A DNA stretch of 64,000 nt from Saccharospirillum salsuginis (GTDB lineage: Bacteria; Pseudomonadota; Gammaproteobacteria; Pseudomonadales; Natronospirillaceae). The stretch lies in NCBI RefSeq assembly GCF_014651855.1, contig NZ_BMXR01000007.1, positions 124,001-188,000 on the forward strand. Reading direction: 5' to 3'. Each line of letters begins with the position of its first letter. Within the stretch, counting starts at the first letter, position 1. A model generated the notes under the pieces. That model saw only the letters and a program-made list of their open reading frames with translations, searched no databases and had not been told where the DNA came from. The position numbers and the translations under genes are program-made. Of this stretch, positions 47,118 through 56,582 are shown piece after piece.

Positions 47118-47702
47118 TTACCCCAAGGCCACCAGACCGGAAAAACCCATGAACGCCAGCGACATGATGCCGGCTGCGATCATGCCGATGGCCGCGCCTT
47201 GAAACGGCACGGGAACGTCGGCCACGGCCAGACGCTCACGCAGGGCGGCGAACAGCACCAGCACCAGTGAGAACCCGACGGCGGCGCCAAACCCATAAAG
47301 AAACGATTCGACTAGGCTGTTCTGACGACTGATGTTCAACAAGGCCACCCCCAGAACGGCGCAGTTGGTGGTGATTAATGGCAGGAAGATGCCCAGCACG
47401 CGGTAGAGCAGGGGGCTGGTCTTGCGCACCAGCATCTCGGTGAACTGCACCATAAAGGCGATCACCAGAATAAAGCTGATGGTTTTCAGATAGGTCAGCC
47501 CCAGAGGCTCCAGCAACCAAGTGTAGATCACGTAACTGGCGACCGACGACAGCGTCAGCACAAAGGTCGTCGCCGCCGACATACCCACGGCCGTATCCAG
47601 CTTGTTGGACACCCCCATGAACGGACACAGGCCCAGAAACTGAACCAGGACGAAATTGTTCACCAGGATGGTTCCCACCAACAGCAGGATGTATTCGCTC
47701 AT
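47118..47702 (-). CDS. rnfA: Rnf electron transport complex subunit A
   Basis: A 194-residue integral membrane protein with six helices, of the RnfA/NqrE family. Family segments are [20 protein letters not shown] (about residues 10-29) and [17 protein letters not shown], which with RnfE's equivalent Cys is thought to hold the in-membrane iron centre. The start is set at [10 protein letters not shown], giving the usual family length; the frame extends eight codons upstream. It is the first gene of rnfABCDGE-nth; the gap upstream to 47840 is AT-rich and probably holds the operon promoter. Confidence 0.96.
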   Translation of the reverse strand: MSEYILLLVGTILVNNFVLVQFLGLCPFMGVSNKLDTAVGMSAATTFVLTLSSVASYVIYTWLLEPLGLTYLKTISFILVIAFMVQFTEMLVRKTSPLLYRVLGIFLPLITTNCAVLGVALLNISRQNSLVESFLYGFGAAVGFSLVLVLFAALRERLAVADVPVPFQGAAIGMIAAGIMSLAFMGFSGLVALG

Positions 47703-47840
47703 AGGACAGCGGCCTTCAACCAGCATCTATTAATAAGGGTGGGTATTATCGTGAAATGATATATGCCTAACAAGGTGAATGAGGGTTGGTTGTTATTGTT
47801 TTTAGTTATGGATTGTGGGTTGGAAGGATTAAGGGGATTG

Positions 47841-47922
47841 TAGGAGCCATGGTCCGCACTCGGCTCCGTGCGCGACCATTGTTGCCACCGCATGTCCTGT
47901 CGCGCACGGAGTGCGCTCCTAC
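47841..47922. repeat. Inverted REP pair; right copy overlaps a stop codon
   Basis: A long variant, GTAGGAGCCATGGTCCG...GTGCGCGAC, at 47841-47877 and a full type A copy in reverse at 47899-47922. The reverse copy's GTAG provides the TAG stop of the EamA gene (47919-47921). Confidence 0.85.
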
Positions 47923-48776
47923 AAAGCAATCAAAGCCACCCCAATAATCGCCATCCCAAGCCCCACCCAGGCCTTCCCGCTCGCCCGGCTGCCCCGAATC
48001 CGGTCGATCGAGAACGCCATGATGGCGCAGGTGGCGATCAAAGTCTGGACGACACCCGCCTCGGCCCGCTTCACCGCCAATTGCTGGAACCAGATGGCCA
48101 GCAAGGTCCCGATAAAGGTGCTGACCACCAGAATCAGCCAGCGGCGTGCCGTCAGCCGGGGCCAGAAAGGCTGTCGGCGCACCGCCAGCACCAGCGGAAT
48201 GGCGACAATGCCGGCACTGAGGCGCAAAAACGACGCCTGGCTGGCGGGCATATCGACGCTCAGGAAGACTTCCCGCATGAACACCATGCCCAGCGCCTGA
48301 CACAGGGCCGCGCCGAGGGCGAAGCTCATGCCGAGGAACGGATGGCTGCGGTGGGCCGGGTTGCCCGGTTCCAGCACCCAGAACAGGGCCGGGATGATCA
48401 GCGCTGCGCCAAGCCATTGCCAGAGCGTCAGGAACTCGTTCAGCCACAGCATGCCGAGCAGAATGGCGAACAGCGGAGCGGAGGATTCGGCAATGGACAG
48501 GGTCGTGCGTTCGCCGATGCGATTGAGCGCGGAGAATATAAACGTATCGCCCAGGGTGATGCCGATGACCCCACTCAGAATCAGCGGCCACCAGACATCC
48601 TCGGGGATGGCGACCCACTGACCGGTCGCCGCCATCAGAACCGCCAGACCGATGCAGGCCAGCAGCCCTTTCCAGAAATTCAGCTGCAACGGAGCCAGGG
48701 TACCGCCGAGATGACGGAAACCATAGGCCGCCACTGTCCACGACAGCGCCGCCAGCAAAGCAAAGAGTTCGCCCAT
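47919..48776 (-). CDS. EamA/DMT-family metabolite transporter
   Basis: A 285-residue inner-membrane protein with ten predicted helices in two EamA repeats (about residues 1-135 and 145-285). The repeats are marked by ALSWTVAAYGFRHLGG and by GVIGITLGDTFIFSALNRIGERTTLS, then AGVVQTLIATCAIMAFSIDRIRG. The substrate of this drug/metabolite exporter family cannot be predicted. Its final codons are ATT GCT TTG TAG, and the TAG is the first part of a REP element. It diverges from ugd. Confidence 0.85.
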   Translation of the reverse strand: MGELFALLAALSWTVAAYGFRHLGGTLAPLQLNFWKGLLACIGLAVLMAATGQWVAIPEDVWWPLILSGVIGITLGDTFIFSALNRIGERTTLSIAESSAPLFAILLGMLWLNEFLTLWQWLGAALIIPALFWVLEPGNPAHRSHPFLGMSFALGAALCQALGMVFMREVFLSVDMPASQASFLRLSAGIVAIPLVLAVRRQPFWPRLTARRWLILVVSTFIGTLLAIWFQQLAVKRAEAGVVQTLIATCAIMAFSIDRIRGSRASGKAWVGLGMAIIGVALIAL

Positions 48777-48843
48777 ACTGCGTCTCGAATTGGGAGGAGC
48801 GGTGATGTAACACTGTGCGAGAGCCCGCAGTCAACCTCGGACG

Positions 48844-48917
48844 GTAGGAGCGCACTCCGTGCGCGACATAATCGGTGGCATATTATCCTTCCAATCGCGC
48901 ACGGAGTACGCTCCTAC
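48844..48917. repeat. Inverted pair of REP-like palindromes, type A
   Basis: A plus copy at 48844-48867 and a minus copy (one mismatch, GGAGTACG) at 48894-48917, in the divergent region between the EamA gene and ugd. Confidence 0.85.
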
Positions 48918-48976
48918 AAACCAGAATTCTCAGGTACAATCCGCGCTTTACACCTTGAGCGAAAGGGATCCTCCCC

Positions 48977-50323
48977 ATGAAAGTAACAGTATTTGGTATC
49001 GGTTATGTCGGTCTGGTCCAGGGCACCTGCCTGGCGGAGGCCGGTCACGATGTAATGTGTGTCGACGTGGACGCGAACCGCGTCGAGAAGCTCAAGCAAG
49101 GCATTATCCCGATTTACGAGCCGGGCCTGGAGCCCATGGTGAAAGACAACCATCAGTCCGGCCGCCTCAACTTCACCACCGACGCCGCCGAAGGCGTTGC
49201 CCACGGCGACATCCAGTTCATCGCCGTCGGCACCCCGCCGGACGAAGACGGCAGCGCCGATTTGAAATACGTGCTGACCGTCGCCCGCTCCATCGCCGAG
49301 CACATGGACGGTCACAAGATCATCATCAACAAGTCCACCGTACCGGTCGGCACCGCTGACAAAGTCAAAGCCGCCGTCCAGGAAGTGCTCGATACTCGCG
49401 TGGGAGCGCACTCCGTGCGCGACAATCTCACTTTCGACGTCGTCTCCAACCCCGAATTCCTGAAAGAAGGCGCCGCCGTCAACGACTGCATGCGCCCCGA
49501 CCGTGTCGTCATCGGCACCGACAGCAAAGCCGCCGAAGAAGCCCTGCGCGAGCTTTACGCCCCGTTCAACCGCAACCACGACAAGATCATCGTCATGGAC
49601 GTGCGCAGCGCCGAACTGACCAAGTACGCCGCCAACTGCATGCTGGCTACAAAAATCAGCTTCATGAACGAGATCGCCAACCTGGCTGAACGCCTCGGCG
49701 CGGACATTGAAGCCGTCCGCCAGGGCATCGGCAGTGACCCGCGCATCGGCTATCACTTCATCTACCCGGGTGTCGGCTACGGCGGCTCCTGCTTCCCGAA
49801 AGACGTCCAGGCGCTGATCCGCACCGCCGACGGCATCGACTTCAACGCTGAGATCCTAAAAGCCGTCGAATCGCGCAACTACGACCAGAAGACCACCCTG
49901 TTCCGCAAGATCCAGGCGCACTACAACGGCGACCTGAACGGCAAGACCTTCGCCGTCTGGGGCCTGAGCTTCAAGCCGAACACCGACGACATGCGCGAAG
50001 CCCCGAGCCGGGTGCTGATGGAGGCACTGTGGGAAGCCGGCGCCAAAGTGCAGGCGTTCGACCCCGAAGCGATGGAAGAGACCCAGCGCATCTACGGTGA
50101 TCGAGACGACCTGATGCTGTGCGGCACCAAAGAAAGCGCGCTGAAAGGCGCCGATGCACTGGTCATCGTCACCGAATGGCAAGCGTTCCGCGCACCGGAT
50201 TTCGACCTGCTCAAGCAGCAACTGGCCGAGCCGCTGGTGTTCGACGGGCGGAATTTGTACGAGCCGGGGCGGATGAAGAAGAAGGGGTTTACGTATTATT
50301 CGGTGGGGCGGCAGGTGGTGTAG
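48977..50323 (+). CDS. ugd: UDP-glucose 6-dehydrogenase carrying an in-frame REP insertion
   Basis: A 448-residue NAD-dependent enzyme that oxidises UDP-glucose to UDP-glucuronate for polysaccharide synthesis. It has the Rossmann motif [17 protein letters not shown] (6-22), the segment [13 protein letters not shown] (about 115-127), [18 protein letters not shown], and the catalytic Cys in [12 protein letters not shown] (about residue 270). Between EVLDTR and NLTFDV the residues VGAHSVRD are encoded exactly by a REP element (49400-49423), an eight-codon insert in a surface-loop position just before FDVVSNPEF. The stop TAG is also part of a REP copy. The enzyme otherwise looks intact and is probably active. 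Confidence 0.95.
   Translation: MKVTVFGIGYVGLVQGTCLAEAGHDVMCVDVDANRVEKLKQGIIPIYEPGLEPMVKDNHQSGRLNFTTDAAEGVAHGDIQFIAVGTPPDEDGSADLKYVLTVARSIAEHMDGHKIIINKSTVPVGTADKVKAAVQEVLDTRVGAHSVRDNLTFDVVSNPEFLKEGAAVNDCMRPDRVVIGTDSKAAEEALRELYAPFNRNHDKIIVMDVRSAELTKYAANCMLATKISFMNEIANLAERLGADIEAVRQGIGSDPRIGYHFIYPGVGYGGSCFPKDVQALIRTADGIDFNAEILKAVESRNYDQKTTLFRKIQAHYNGDLNGKTFAVWGLSFKPNTDDMREAPSRVLMEALWEAGAKVQAFDPEAMEETQRIYGDRDDLMLCGTKESALKGADALVIVTEWQAFRAPDFDLLKQQLAEPLVFDGRNLYEPGRMKKKGFTYYSVGRQVV
49400..49423 (+). repeat. REP-like palindrome inside the ugd coding sequence
   Basis: GTGGGAGCGCAC...GTGCGCGAC differs from the consensus by one base at the left end (GTGG for GTAG). That change removes what would have been an in-phase-neutral GTAG and keeps the reading frame open; 24 bases equal eight codons. 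Confidence 0.9.
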
Positions 50324-50421
50324 GAGCGCACGCCGTGCGCGACCTCTATCATATGGTGCCACGGAACGATGTCGCGCAGGGGCCTGCGCTCCTACAAATC
50401 GCGCACGGAGTGCGCTCCTAC
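50320..50421. repeat. Cluster of three REP-like palindromes
   Basis: A plus copy at 50320-50343 (its TAG is the ugd stop), a short minus variant with GCAGGGGCCTGCG core at 50371-50395, and a minus copy at 50398-50421. They fill the gap between convergent ugd and mrp. Confidence 0.87.
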
Positions 50422-50426
50422 GGGGG

Positions 50427-51494
50427 TCACTCCATAGAAATCTCGGGCCCCTCATCCACCCCCTGCAACGCCAAAACCGCCCCGGTCTTCCGCGCCAGGC
50501 TCAAATAATGCGCCGTCACTTCCCCATCCGGCTCGGCCACTACCGTCGGCTCACCCCCATCGGTCTGGGTCCGAATCGCGATATCCAGCGGCAGGCTTTC
50601 CAGCAAATCCACGTCATAATCCGTCGACAGGCGTGCACCGCCCCCTTCACCGAAAATGTGCTCCACATGCCCGCAGTTGGAGCAGACGTGCATGGCCATA
50701 TTCTCCACGACACCCAACACCGGAATGTTCACCTTGCGGAACATCTCGATGCCTTTCTGGGCGTCGAGCAGGGCAATGTCCTGGGGCGTGGTCACGATAA
50801 CGGCACCGGAGACCGGAACCTTCTGTGACAGCGTCAGTTGGATATCGCCGGTGCCCGGCGGCATGTCGATGACCAGATAATCCAGATCGTCCCACAGGGT
50901 CTGGGTCAGCAACTGTTGCAGTGCTCCGGAGACCATCGGGCCGCGCCAGACCATCGGCGTTTTTTCGGTGACCAAATAAGCCATGGACATGCTCTGCAGG
51001 CCATGGGCTTCGATCGGCAGGAAGAATTTTTCGTCCTTTGTCTTGGGTCGGGTGCCTTCTTTGACGCCCAGCATGGTCGCGACACTGGGGCCATAGATAT
51101 CCGCATCCAGAATACCGACACGCGCACCTTCGGCTTTCAATGCCAGTGCCAGGTTGACCGCCGTCGTGCTCTTGCCGACGCCGCCCTTGCCGGACGCCAC
51201 GGCGATGATGTTCTTCACACCATTCATGCCCGGAACGCTGTCGCGCAGGTTTACCGCTTTCACATCGCATTTTACCGTGACCTTGGCGTCCAGGCCGTCG
51301 ATCTGGGAATCCAGATGGCTCTCGACCAGCATCGCCAGACCGCGCGCGTACTGTTCCGCCGCGTAGGGCAGGGTGATGGTGATGTGGGTCGGCTGGCCTT
51401 CCTGAATGTCGATGTCCGCCAGCTCGGGTAATGGGCGGTTGGCATTGGGGTCGGTTAAGGTGGCGAGGGCCTGGTGAATGCGTTCGGTCGACAT
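50427..51494 (-). CDS. mrp: Fe-S cluster carrier ATPase, Mrp/ApbC type
   Basis: A 355-residue cytoplasmic P-loop ATPase of the MinD/Mrp family that binds and transfers Fe-S clusters. It has an N-terminal MIP18-like domain (about residues 1-85) and a deviant Walker A, ASGKGGVGKSTTAVNLA (about 103-119). The VLGVVENMAMHVCSNCGHVEHIF segment (about 263-285) supplies the CXXC cluster ligands. In enterics mrp lies head to head with metG; here manC and REP clusters separate the two. Confidence 0.94.
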   Translation of the reverse strand: MSTERIHQALATLTDPNANRPLPELADIDIQEGQPTHITITLPYAAEQYARGLAMLVESHLDSQIDGLDAKVTVKCDVKAVNLRDSVPGMNGVKNIIAVASGKGGVGKSTTAVNLALALKAEGARVGILDADIYGPSVATMLGVKEGTRPKTKDEKFFLPIEAHGLQSMSMAYLVTEKTPMVWRGPMVSGALQQLLTQTLWDDLDYLVIDMPPGTGDIQLTLSQKVPVSGAVIVTTPQDIALLDAQKGIEMFRKVNIPVLGVVENMAMHVCSNCGHVEHIFGEGGGARLSTDYDVDLLESLPLDIAIRTQTDGGEPTVVAEPDGEVTAHYLSLARKTGAVLALQGVDEGPEISME

Positions 51495-51561
51495 TGAGGG
51501 TCCTTACGTTGGGTTGGAAATTATGGGAGAGAGTGGGGGCGATGGCTGTGATTTAAACGTT

Positions 51562-51791
51562 GTAGGAGTGCACGCCGTGCGCGATCGGTAGGATGTGGTG
51601 CCTCGGAACAATGTCGCGCACGGCGTGCGCTCCTACGGGGCAGTGTAGGTTGGATCGGTCCGACGGTTCGGTAGCGCGTTAGCGCGTGATCCAACCAACT
51701 AACCAGTTCCTCTTCATGTAGGAGCGCACGCCGTGCGCGATCAGAGTGTACGTTGCCAGGGTATGATGTCGCGCACAGAGTGCGCTCCTAC
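51562..51791. repeat. Cluster of four REP-like palindromes
   Basis: Copies at 51562-51585 (+), 51613-51636 (-), 51718-51741 (+) and 51768-51791 (-) form two head-to-head pairs between manC and mrp. The 51495-51818 gap contains no gene; besides these it holds the palindrome at 51648-51696. Confidence 0.87.
51648..51696. repeat. Unrelated palindromic repeat
   Basis: GGTTGGATC (51648-51656) and GATCCAACC (51688-51696) enclose a second palindrome, GCGCGTTAGCGC. It is a single copy here, placed between two REP pairs. Confidence 0.6.
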
Positions 51792-51818
51792 GAAGTACGT
51801 GGTCGACCCCGGATTGAT

Positions 51819-53222
51819 TCAGCTCCGACCATACCGATCCGTAAACCGAACAATATCATCCTCCCCCAAATAGGTCCCCGTCTGCACTTCGATCAACTCC
51901 AGCGGGATCTTCCCGGGGTTTTCCAGTGCATGCACGGTCCCGATCGGGATATAAATCGACTCGTTCTCGCTCAACAGCTGCGTCTTCTCGCCGATGGTCA
52001 CGTTCGCCGTCCCGTGCACCACAACCCAGTGTTCGGCGCGATGATGGTGCATCTGTACGGACAACTTCTCGCCCGGTTTGACGGTGATCCGCTTCACCTG
52101 ATGACGCGGCCCGGCGTTGATCGTCTTGTACGAGCCCCAGGGCCGATGCACGGTGGCGTGTACATGGTGTTCGCTGCGACCCTGCTCCTTGATCCGGTTC
52201 ACGATGTGTTTCACATCCTGGGCCCGCTCGCGCGGGATCACCACCACGGCGTCGTCGGTTTCGATAATAGCCAGGTCCTGCACACCCACGGTCGCGACCA
52301 GGCGGTGTTCGGCGCGGACCAGGTTGCCGGTCGAATCCAGACTCATGACATCGCCTTGCAGAACGTTGTCGTCCGCGTCTTTCTCGCTCAGATCGTACAA
52401 CGCCGACCAGGCGCCGATGTCGTTCCAGTCGCCATCGTAAGGCACAACCAAGGCACGGTCAGTGTGTTCCATGATGGCGTAGTCGATCGAGTCCGACGGG
52501 CTTTGCGCGAAGGCCTCGGCATCGACGCGGACAAAGTCGAGGTCGGCGTATTTATTCGCCATGGCCTGTTCGACCGCTTTATAAATGGCCGGCTGGCGCT
52601 GCTTCAATTCGTCGAGATAGACCCGCGCCTTGAACACGAACATGCCGCTGTTCCAGTAATAGTTACCGGCGGCGACATAGCGTTTGGCGGTCTCCAGATC
52701 CGGCTTTTCGCGGAACGCTTTGACCGGGCTGACAGATCCGATTTGTTCGGCTTCGATGTAGCCGTAGCCGGTTTCCGGATAGCTGGGTTTGACGCCGAAG
52801 GTGACCAGCTTGTCCTCCGCCGCACCGGCGATGGCTTTGTCCATCGCTTCGGTGAAGGCGTCGATGTTTTCGATCACATGGTCCGCGGGCAGCACCACCA
52901 GCGTCGCCTCCGGATCCCGCTCGATCGCCTGAAACGCCGCCAGGGCGATGGCCGGTGCCGTGTTGCGGCCTTCCGGCTCCAGGATAATATCGCTGCGCAC
53001 GCCCAGATCCGCCAGTTGCTGGGCAATCAAAAAACGGTGCTCGTCGTTGCAGACCAGAATCGGGTCCGCGGAGAGTTTGGCCTTTTGGGCGCGTTCAACC
53101 GTTTGCTGGACCAGACTGCGGTCCGGCCGGGTCAGATTAATGCACTGTTTGGGAAAGAGTTCGCGCGATACCGGCCAAAGGCGGGAACCCACGCCACCGG
53201 CCAGCAGAACGGGGATGATCAC
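51819..53222 (-). CDS. manC: Mannose-1-phosphate guanylyltransferase / mannose-6-phosphate isomerase
   Basis: A 467-residue bifunctional enzyme making GDP-mannose for polysaccharide synthesis. The N-terminal nucleotidyltransferase has [23 protein letters not shown]. The C-terminal cupin isomerase (about residues 350-460) has [35 protein letters not shown] and [14 protein letters not shown]. The start is set at the GTG at 53222, where GAGGAGA lies at good spacing; 26 further upstream codons are open only because the frame crosses a REP copy. It stands between mrp and metG, flanked by REP clusters. Confidence 0.93.
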   Translation of the reverse strand: MIIPVLLAGGVGSRLWPVSRELFPKQCINLTRPDRSLVQQTVERAQKAKLSADPILVCNDEHRFLIAQQLADLGVRSDIILEPEGRNTAPAIALAAFQAIERDPEATLVVLPADHVIENIDAFTEAMDKAIAGAAEDKLVTFGVKPSYPETGYGYIEAEQIGSVSPVKAFREKPDLETAKRYVAAGNYYWNSGMFVFKARVYLDELKQRQPAIYKAVEQAMANKYADLDFVRVDAEAFAQSPSDSIDYAIMEHTDRALVVPYDGDWNDIGAWSALYDLSEKDADDNVLQGDVMSLDSTGNLVRAEHRLVATVGVQDLAIIETDDAVVVIPRERAQDVKHIVNRIKEQGRSEHHVHATVHRPWGSYKTINAGPRHQVKRITVKPGEKLSVQMHHHRAEHWVVVHGTANVTIGEKTQLLSENESIYIPIGTVHALENPGKIPLELIEVQTGTYLGEDDIVRFTDRYGRS

Positions 53223-53270
53223 CGTTCGGGTCTCCTCGGAGAAAATTTTGGCAAGAATATCATTTGGCTT

Positions 53271-53294
53271 GTAGGAGCGCACTCCGTGCGCGAC
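53271..53294 (+). repeat. REP-like palindrome, type A
   Basis: A full copy upstream of manC. It makes the manC and metG frames appear falsely extended. Confidence 0.86.
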
Positions 53295-53324
53295 CCGCAT
53301 TGATGAAGTCTCTGTACCGGTTCC

Positions 53325-53395
53325 CTAGGGTGGGCACTGCCCACCAATTTATACGGTGGCATCGGCCAGACCATGGTGGGCGGTGCCCACCCTAC
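53325..53395. repeat. Inverted pair with GGGTGGGCACNGCCCACC cores
   Basis: CTAGGGTGGGCACTGCCCACC at 53325-53345 and its partner TGGTGGGCGGTGCCCACCC ending 53395 are inverted about 28 bases apart. Each unit is itself a palindrome. This is another short interspersed family, single here, in the 53223-53587 gap. Confidence 0.7.
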
Positions 53396-53408
53396 GAGGC
53401 TCTTCGAT

Positions 53409-53475
53409 GTCGTGCACGGAGCCGCGTGCGGACCATGGCTCCTACAGGGTGTCGCGCAAGGGCCTGCGCTCCTAC
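53409..53475 (-). repeat. Two variant REP-like palindromes
   Basis: A long variant (with the GGACCATGGCTCCTAC end) at 53409-53445 and a short variant (GCAAGGGCCTGCG core) at 53451-53475. They lie 110-180 bases upstream of metG. Confidence 0.8.
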
Positions 53476-53587
53476 AGCAGGGCGTGCCCGTTTCTCATCC
53501 ACCCGACATCAGGTAAACTGTCGGGCCCTTTCCGGCGGGCGTTGCCCGTTCGGTCAAGTCCATCCACCTTCGAGGAAGTGCGTACAG

Positions 53588-55642
53588 ATGAGCGAACCCC
53601 GCAAGATACTGGTGACCAGTGCCCTGCCATACGCCAACGGCCCGATCCACCTGGGCCACATGCTGGAACATATCCAAACGGACATCTGGGTCCGGTTCCA
53701 GAACAGCATGGGCAACATGTGCACTTATGTCTGCGCGGACGATACGCACGGCACCGCGGTCATGCTGCGGGCCGAAAAGGAAGGCAAAACCCCGGAAGAC
53801 CACATCAAGGCCATGCAGGAAGAGCATGTCCGGGATTTTCGTGGCTTTTTAATCGACCACCACAACTATTACAGCACCCATTCCGAGGAAAACCGCTATT
53901 TCGCGGAGCTGATCTACACCCGGTTGAAGACCAACGGCCACATCAGCACGCGGACCATCCGTCAGCTGTTCGACCCGGAAAAAGAGATCTTCCTGGCGGA
54001 CCGGTTCGTCAAGGGCACCTGTCCGAAGTGTGGTAGCGAAGATCAGTACGGCGACGCCTGCGAAGTGTGCAGCGCGACCTACGAGCCAAACGAACTGGTC
54101 AACCCCAAGTCCGTCTACACCGGTGCCACGCCGGTGGAGAAAGAGTCCGAACACTACTTTTTCACGTTGCCCGAGTTCCAGGGCATGCTGCGTGAATGGA
54201 CCCGTTCCGGCACCCTGCAGGACAGCGTCGCCAACAAGCTGGCCGAATGGCTGGACGCCGAACTGCAGGAATGGGATGTCAGCCGTGACGCCCCGTACTT
54301 CGGATTCGAAATTCCCGACGCGCCGGGCAAGTATTTCTACGTCTGGCTGGACGCACCCATCGGCTACATGGCCAGCTTCAAGAACCTGTGCGACCGCCGC
54401 GACGACCTGGAATTCGACGAATACTGGAAGAAAGACTCCAAAGCCGAGCTGTACCACTTCATCGGCAAGGACATCATCAATTTCCACGCCCTGTTCTGGC
54501 CGGCCATGCTGGACAGCGCCGACTTCCGCAAGCCGGACGGGGTGTTCGCGCACGGCTACATCACAGTCAACGGCGAGAAGATGTCCAAATCCCGCGGCAC
54601 CTTCATCATGGCCAAGACCTACCTCGAGCACCTGAACCCGGAATACCTGCGGTACTACTATGCCGCCAAGCTGGGTGCCGGCGTCGAGGACATCGACCTG
54701 AGCCTGACCGACTTCGCCCAGCGCGTGAATTCCGACCTGGTCGGCAAGGTGATCAACATCGCCAGCCGATGTGCCGGGTTCATCAAGAAGGGCGGTGGTT
54801 CGCTAAGCGACAACGTGGCCGAACCCGAGATGCTGGCCGCCTTCCAGCAGGCCGGCATCGACATCGCCGGGGCCTACGAGCGCCGTGAGTTCAGCAAGGC
54901 CATTCGCGAGATCATGGCCCTGGCCGACCGTGCCAACGAATACATCCAGTCCAAGGCCCCCTGGGTGATGAGCAAAGAGGAAGGCCGTGAACAGGAAGTT
55001 CAGGACGTTTGCTCCATGGGCATTCACCTGTTCCGGTTGATCGCCATCTACCTCGGCCCGGTCCTGCCGGCCATGAGCGACAAGGTGAAGGCGTTCCTGA
55101 ACGTCGACTCGCTGAATTTCACCGACCGCGAGACCGTCCTGACCGGCCACGCGATCAACAAGTTCAAGCCGTTGCTGACCCGCATCGAGATGACCCAGAT
55201 CGACGACCTGATCGAAGCCAGCAAGGAAGACGCCGCCGCCGAAGCCAAACCCGGCCCGAAAGCGGCCGAGAAGAAGAAAGCCGAGTCCAAGCAGGACAAG
55301 CCGGAAGAGGGAAGCCAGGAGATCGAATTCGGCGACTTCGCCAAGGTCGACCTGCGCGTGGCCAGGGTGATTGAAGCCGATCACGTCGAAGGCGCGGATA
55401 AACTGCTGAAACTCAAGCTCGACGTCGGCAACGGCGAGACCCGCCAGGTGTTCTCCGGTATCAAGAGCCATTACCAGCCGGAAGACCTGACTGGCAAGAA
55501 CGTGGTGCTGGTGTACAACCTCAAGCCCCGGAAGATGCGGTTCGGTGTGTCCGAAGGGATGGTGCTGGCCGCCGGTGGCGGAGATGAGCTTTGGGTGATG
55601 GAGGCGGATTCGGCGGTGAAGCCGGGGACGAAGATTAGTTAG
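53588..55642 (+). CDS. metG: Methionyl-tRNA synthetase
   Basis: A 684-residue class I aminoacyl-tRNA synthetase. The HIGH-type motif is [13 protein letters not shown] (about residues 14-26). The zinc knuckle has [17 protein letters not shown] (about 145-161), and KMSKSRGTF lies at about 332-340. After an anticodon-binding helical domain and an Ala/Lys-rich linker (about 550-575) comes a C-terminal EMAP-II/Trbp111-like dimerisation and tRNA-binding domain ([20 protein letters not shown]). The start is the ATG preceded by GAGGAAG; the longer open frame upstream runs through REP sequence. It is followed nine bases after the stop by a REP copy. Confidence 0.97.
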   Translation: MSEPRKILVTSALPYANGPIHLGHMLEHIQTDIWVRFQNSMGNMCTYVCADDTHGTAVMLRAEKEGKTPEDHIKAMQEEHVRDFRGFLIDHHNYYSTHSEENRYFAELIYTRLKTNGHISTRTIRQLFDPEKEIFLADRFVKGTCPKCGSEDQYGDACEVCSATYEPNELVNPKSVYTGATPVEKESEHYFFTLPEFQGMLREWTRSGTLQDSVANKLAEWLDAELQEWDVSRDAPYFGFEIPDAPGKYFYVWLDAPIGYMASFKNLCDRRDDLEFDEYWKKDSKAELYHFIGKDIINFHALFWPAMLDSADFRKPDGVFAHGYITVNGEKMSKSRGTFIMAKTYLEHLNPEYLRYYYAAKLGAGVEDIDLSLTDFAQRVNSDLVGKVINIASRCAGFIKKGGGSLSDNVAEPEMLAAFQQAGIDIAGAYERREFSKAIREIMALADRANEYIQSKAPWVMSKEEGREQEVQDVCSMGIHLFRLIAIYLGPVLPAMSDKVKAFLNVDSLNFTDRETVLTGHAINKFKPLLTRIEMTQIDDLIEASKEDAAAEAKPGPKAAEKKKAESKQDKPEEGSQEIEFGDFAKVDLRVARVIEADHVEGADKLLKLKLDVGNGETRQVFSGIKSHYQPEDLTGKNVVLVYNLKPRKMRFGVSEGMVLAAGGGDELWVMEADSAVKPGTKIS

Positions 55643-55647
55643 GGCTT

Positions 55648-55729
55648 GTCGCGCACGGCGTGCGCTCCTACGAAAGCCTGGTTCGCGTGCGCTCCTACGG
55701 GAAATGTAGGAGCGCACTCCGTGCGCGAC
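55648..55729. repeat. REP-like palindromes after metG
   Basis: A full minus copy at 55648-55671, a half copy (GTGCGCTCCTAC) ending near 55698 and a full plus copy at 55706-55729. Confidence 0.85.
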
Positions 55730-55865
55730 CCAATCCCTATTCCCATCCCCCACCCAAATCCGTCATAATCCCGCAACGCAACCGTCATAAGGTTAAGTCT
55801 CGAACCCGACCGAACCTTGGACTATAGTGGCTAACCACACTCCCAAAACCTTCAAGGATGAGAGC

Positions 55866-56489
55866 ATGACCGAATCGATGGATTCCCCCTACGAAATCAA
55901 AGACCTCGACCTCGCCTCGGACGCCGTTTGGCACAAACACGCCGTCAGCCCCACCGACCGCGCCCGTCTGATGCAACAGACCCCGCGCTGCATCTGGCTG
56001 ACCGGGCTGTCCGGTTCCGGCAAGTCCACTGTTGCCAACGCCCTCGACGTCGCCCTGCACAGCAACGGCGCCAAGACCTTCCTGCTCGATGGCGACAACG
56101 TTCGCCACGGCCTGAACAAGGACCTGGGCATGACCGAGACCGACCGGGCCGAGAACATCCGCCGGGTGGGCGAGGTATCCAAATTGATGGTCGACGCCGG
56201 CCTGATCGTGATCTGCGCCTTCATTTCCCCGTATCAGCGCGATCGCCAGATGGTCCGCTCCATCTTCGCACCGGGCCAGTTCCTGGAAGTGTACCTGGAT
56301 ACACCGTTGGAAGTGTGCGAAGAGCGCGACCCGAAAGGCCTGTATAAAAAGGCGAGGGAAGGGGTGATCAAGCAATTCACCGGCGTCAGCGACCCCTATG
56401 AAGCACCCGAAGCGGCCGAGGTGGTGATCGATACGTCCAAGGTGAATGTGGAGAAAGCGGTTAAGACCGTACTGAATGCGCTGGCATAG
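55866..56489 (+). CDS. cysC: Adenylylsulfate (APS) kinase
   Basis: A 207-residue kinase that phosphorylates APS to PAPS. It shows the P-loop [12 protein letters not shown] (about residues 39-50), the APS-binding [14 protein letters not shown] (about 66-79) and [13 protein letters not shown], followed by the family's [12 protein letters not shown] loop. The start is placed at [10 protein letters not shown], which has AAGGA upstream; a GTG 13 codons earlier is possible. No cysDN (ATP sulfurylase) is nearby. The gene heads a group with an SLC13 permease and cysQ, suggesting sulfate uptake, PAPS supply and PAP removal in one place. Confidence 0.94.
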   Translation: MTESMDSPYEIKDLDLASDAVWHKHAVSPTDRARLMQQTPRCIWLTGLSGSGKSTVANALDVALHSNGAKTFLLDGDNVRHGLNKDLGMTETDRAENIRRVGEVSKLMVDAGLIVICAFISPYQRDRQMVRSIFAPGQFLEVYLDTPLEVCEERDPKGLYKKAREGVIKQFTGVSDPYEAPEAAEVVIDTSKVNVEKAVKTVLNALA

Positions 56490-56497
56490 GATCCCAG

Positions 56498-56572
56498 GTA
56501 GGAGCGCACTCCGTGCGCGACCTATATCCAAGGCACCGTATTCTACCGGTCGCGCACGGAGTGCGCTCCTAC
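56498..56572. repeat. Inverted pair of REP-like palindromes, type A
   Basis: A plus copy at 56498-56521 and a minus copy at 56549-56572, between cysC and the SLC13 gene. The second copy ends ten bases before the ATG, leaving no room for a normal Shine-Dalgarno sequence. Confidence 0.87.
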
Positions 56573-56582
56573 GATATTAGCC

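Noticed and set aside
53223..53300. 26-codon extension of manC
   Set aside because: Begins inside a REP copy; a GTG with GAGGAGA at proper spacing gives the normal family N-terminus.
53264..53587. 108-codon N-terminal extension of metG
   Set aside because: Runs through REP and other palindromes; the family start [18 protein letters not shown] and a GAGGAAG site are at 53588.
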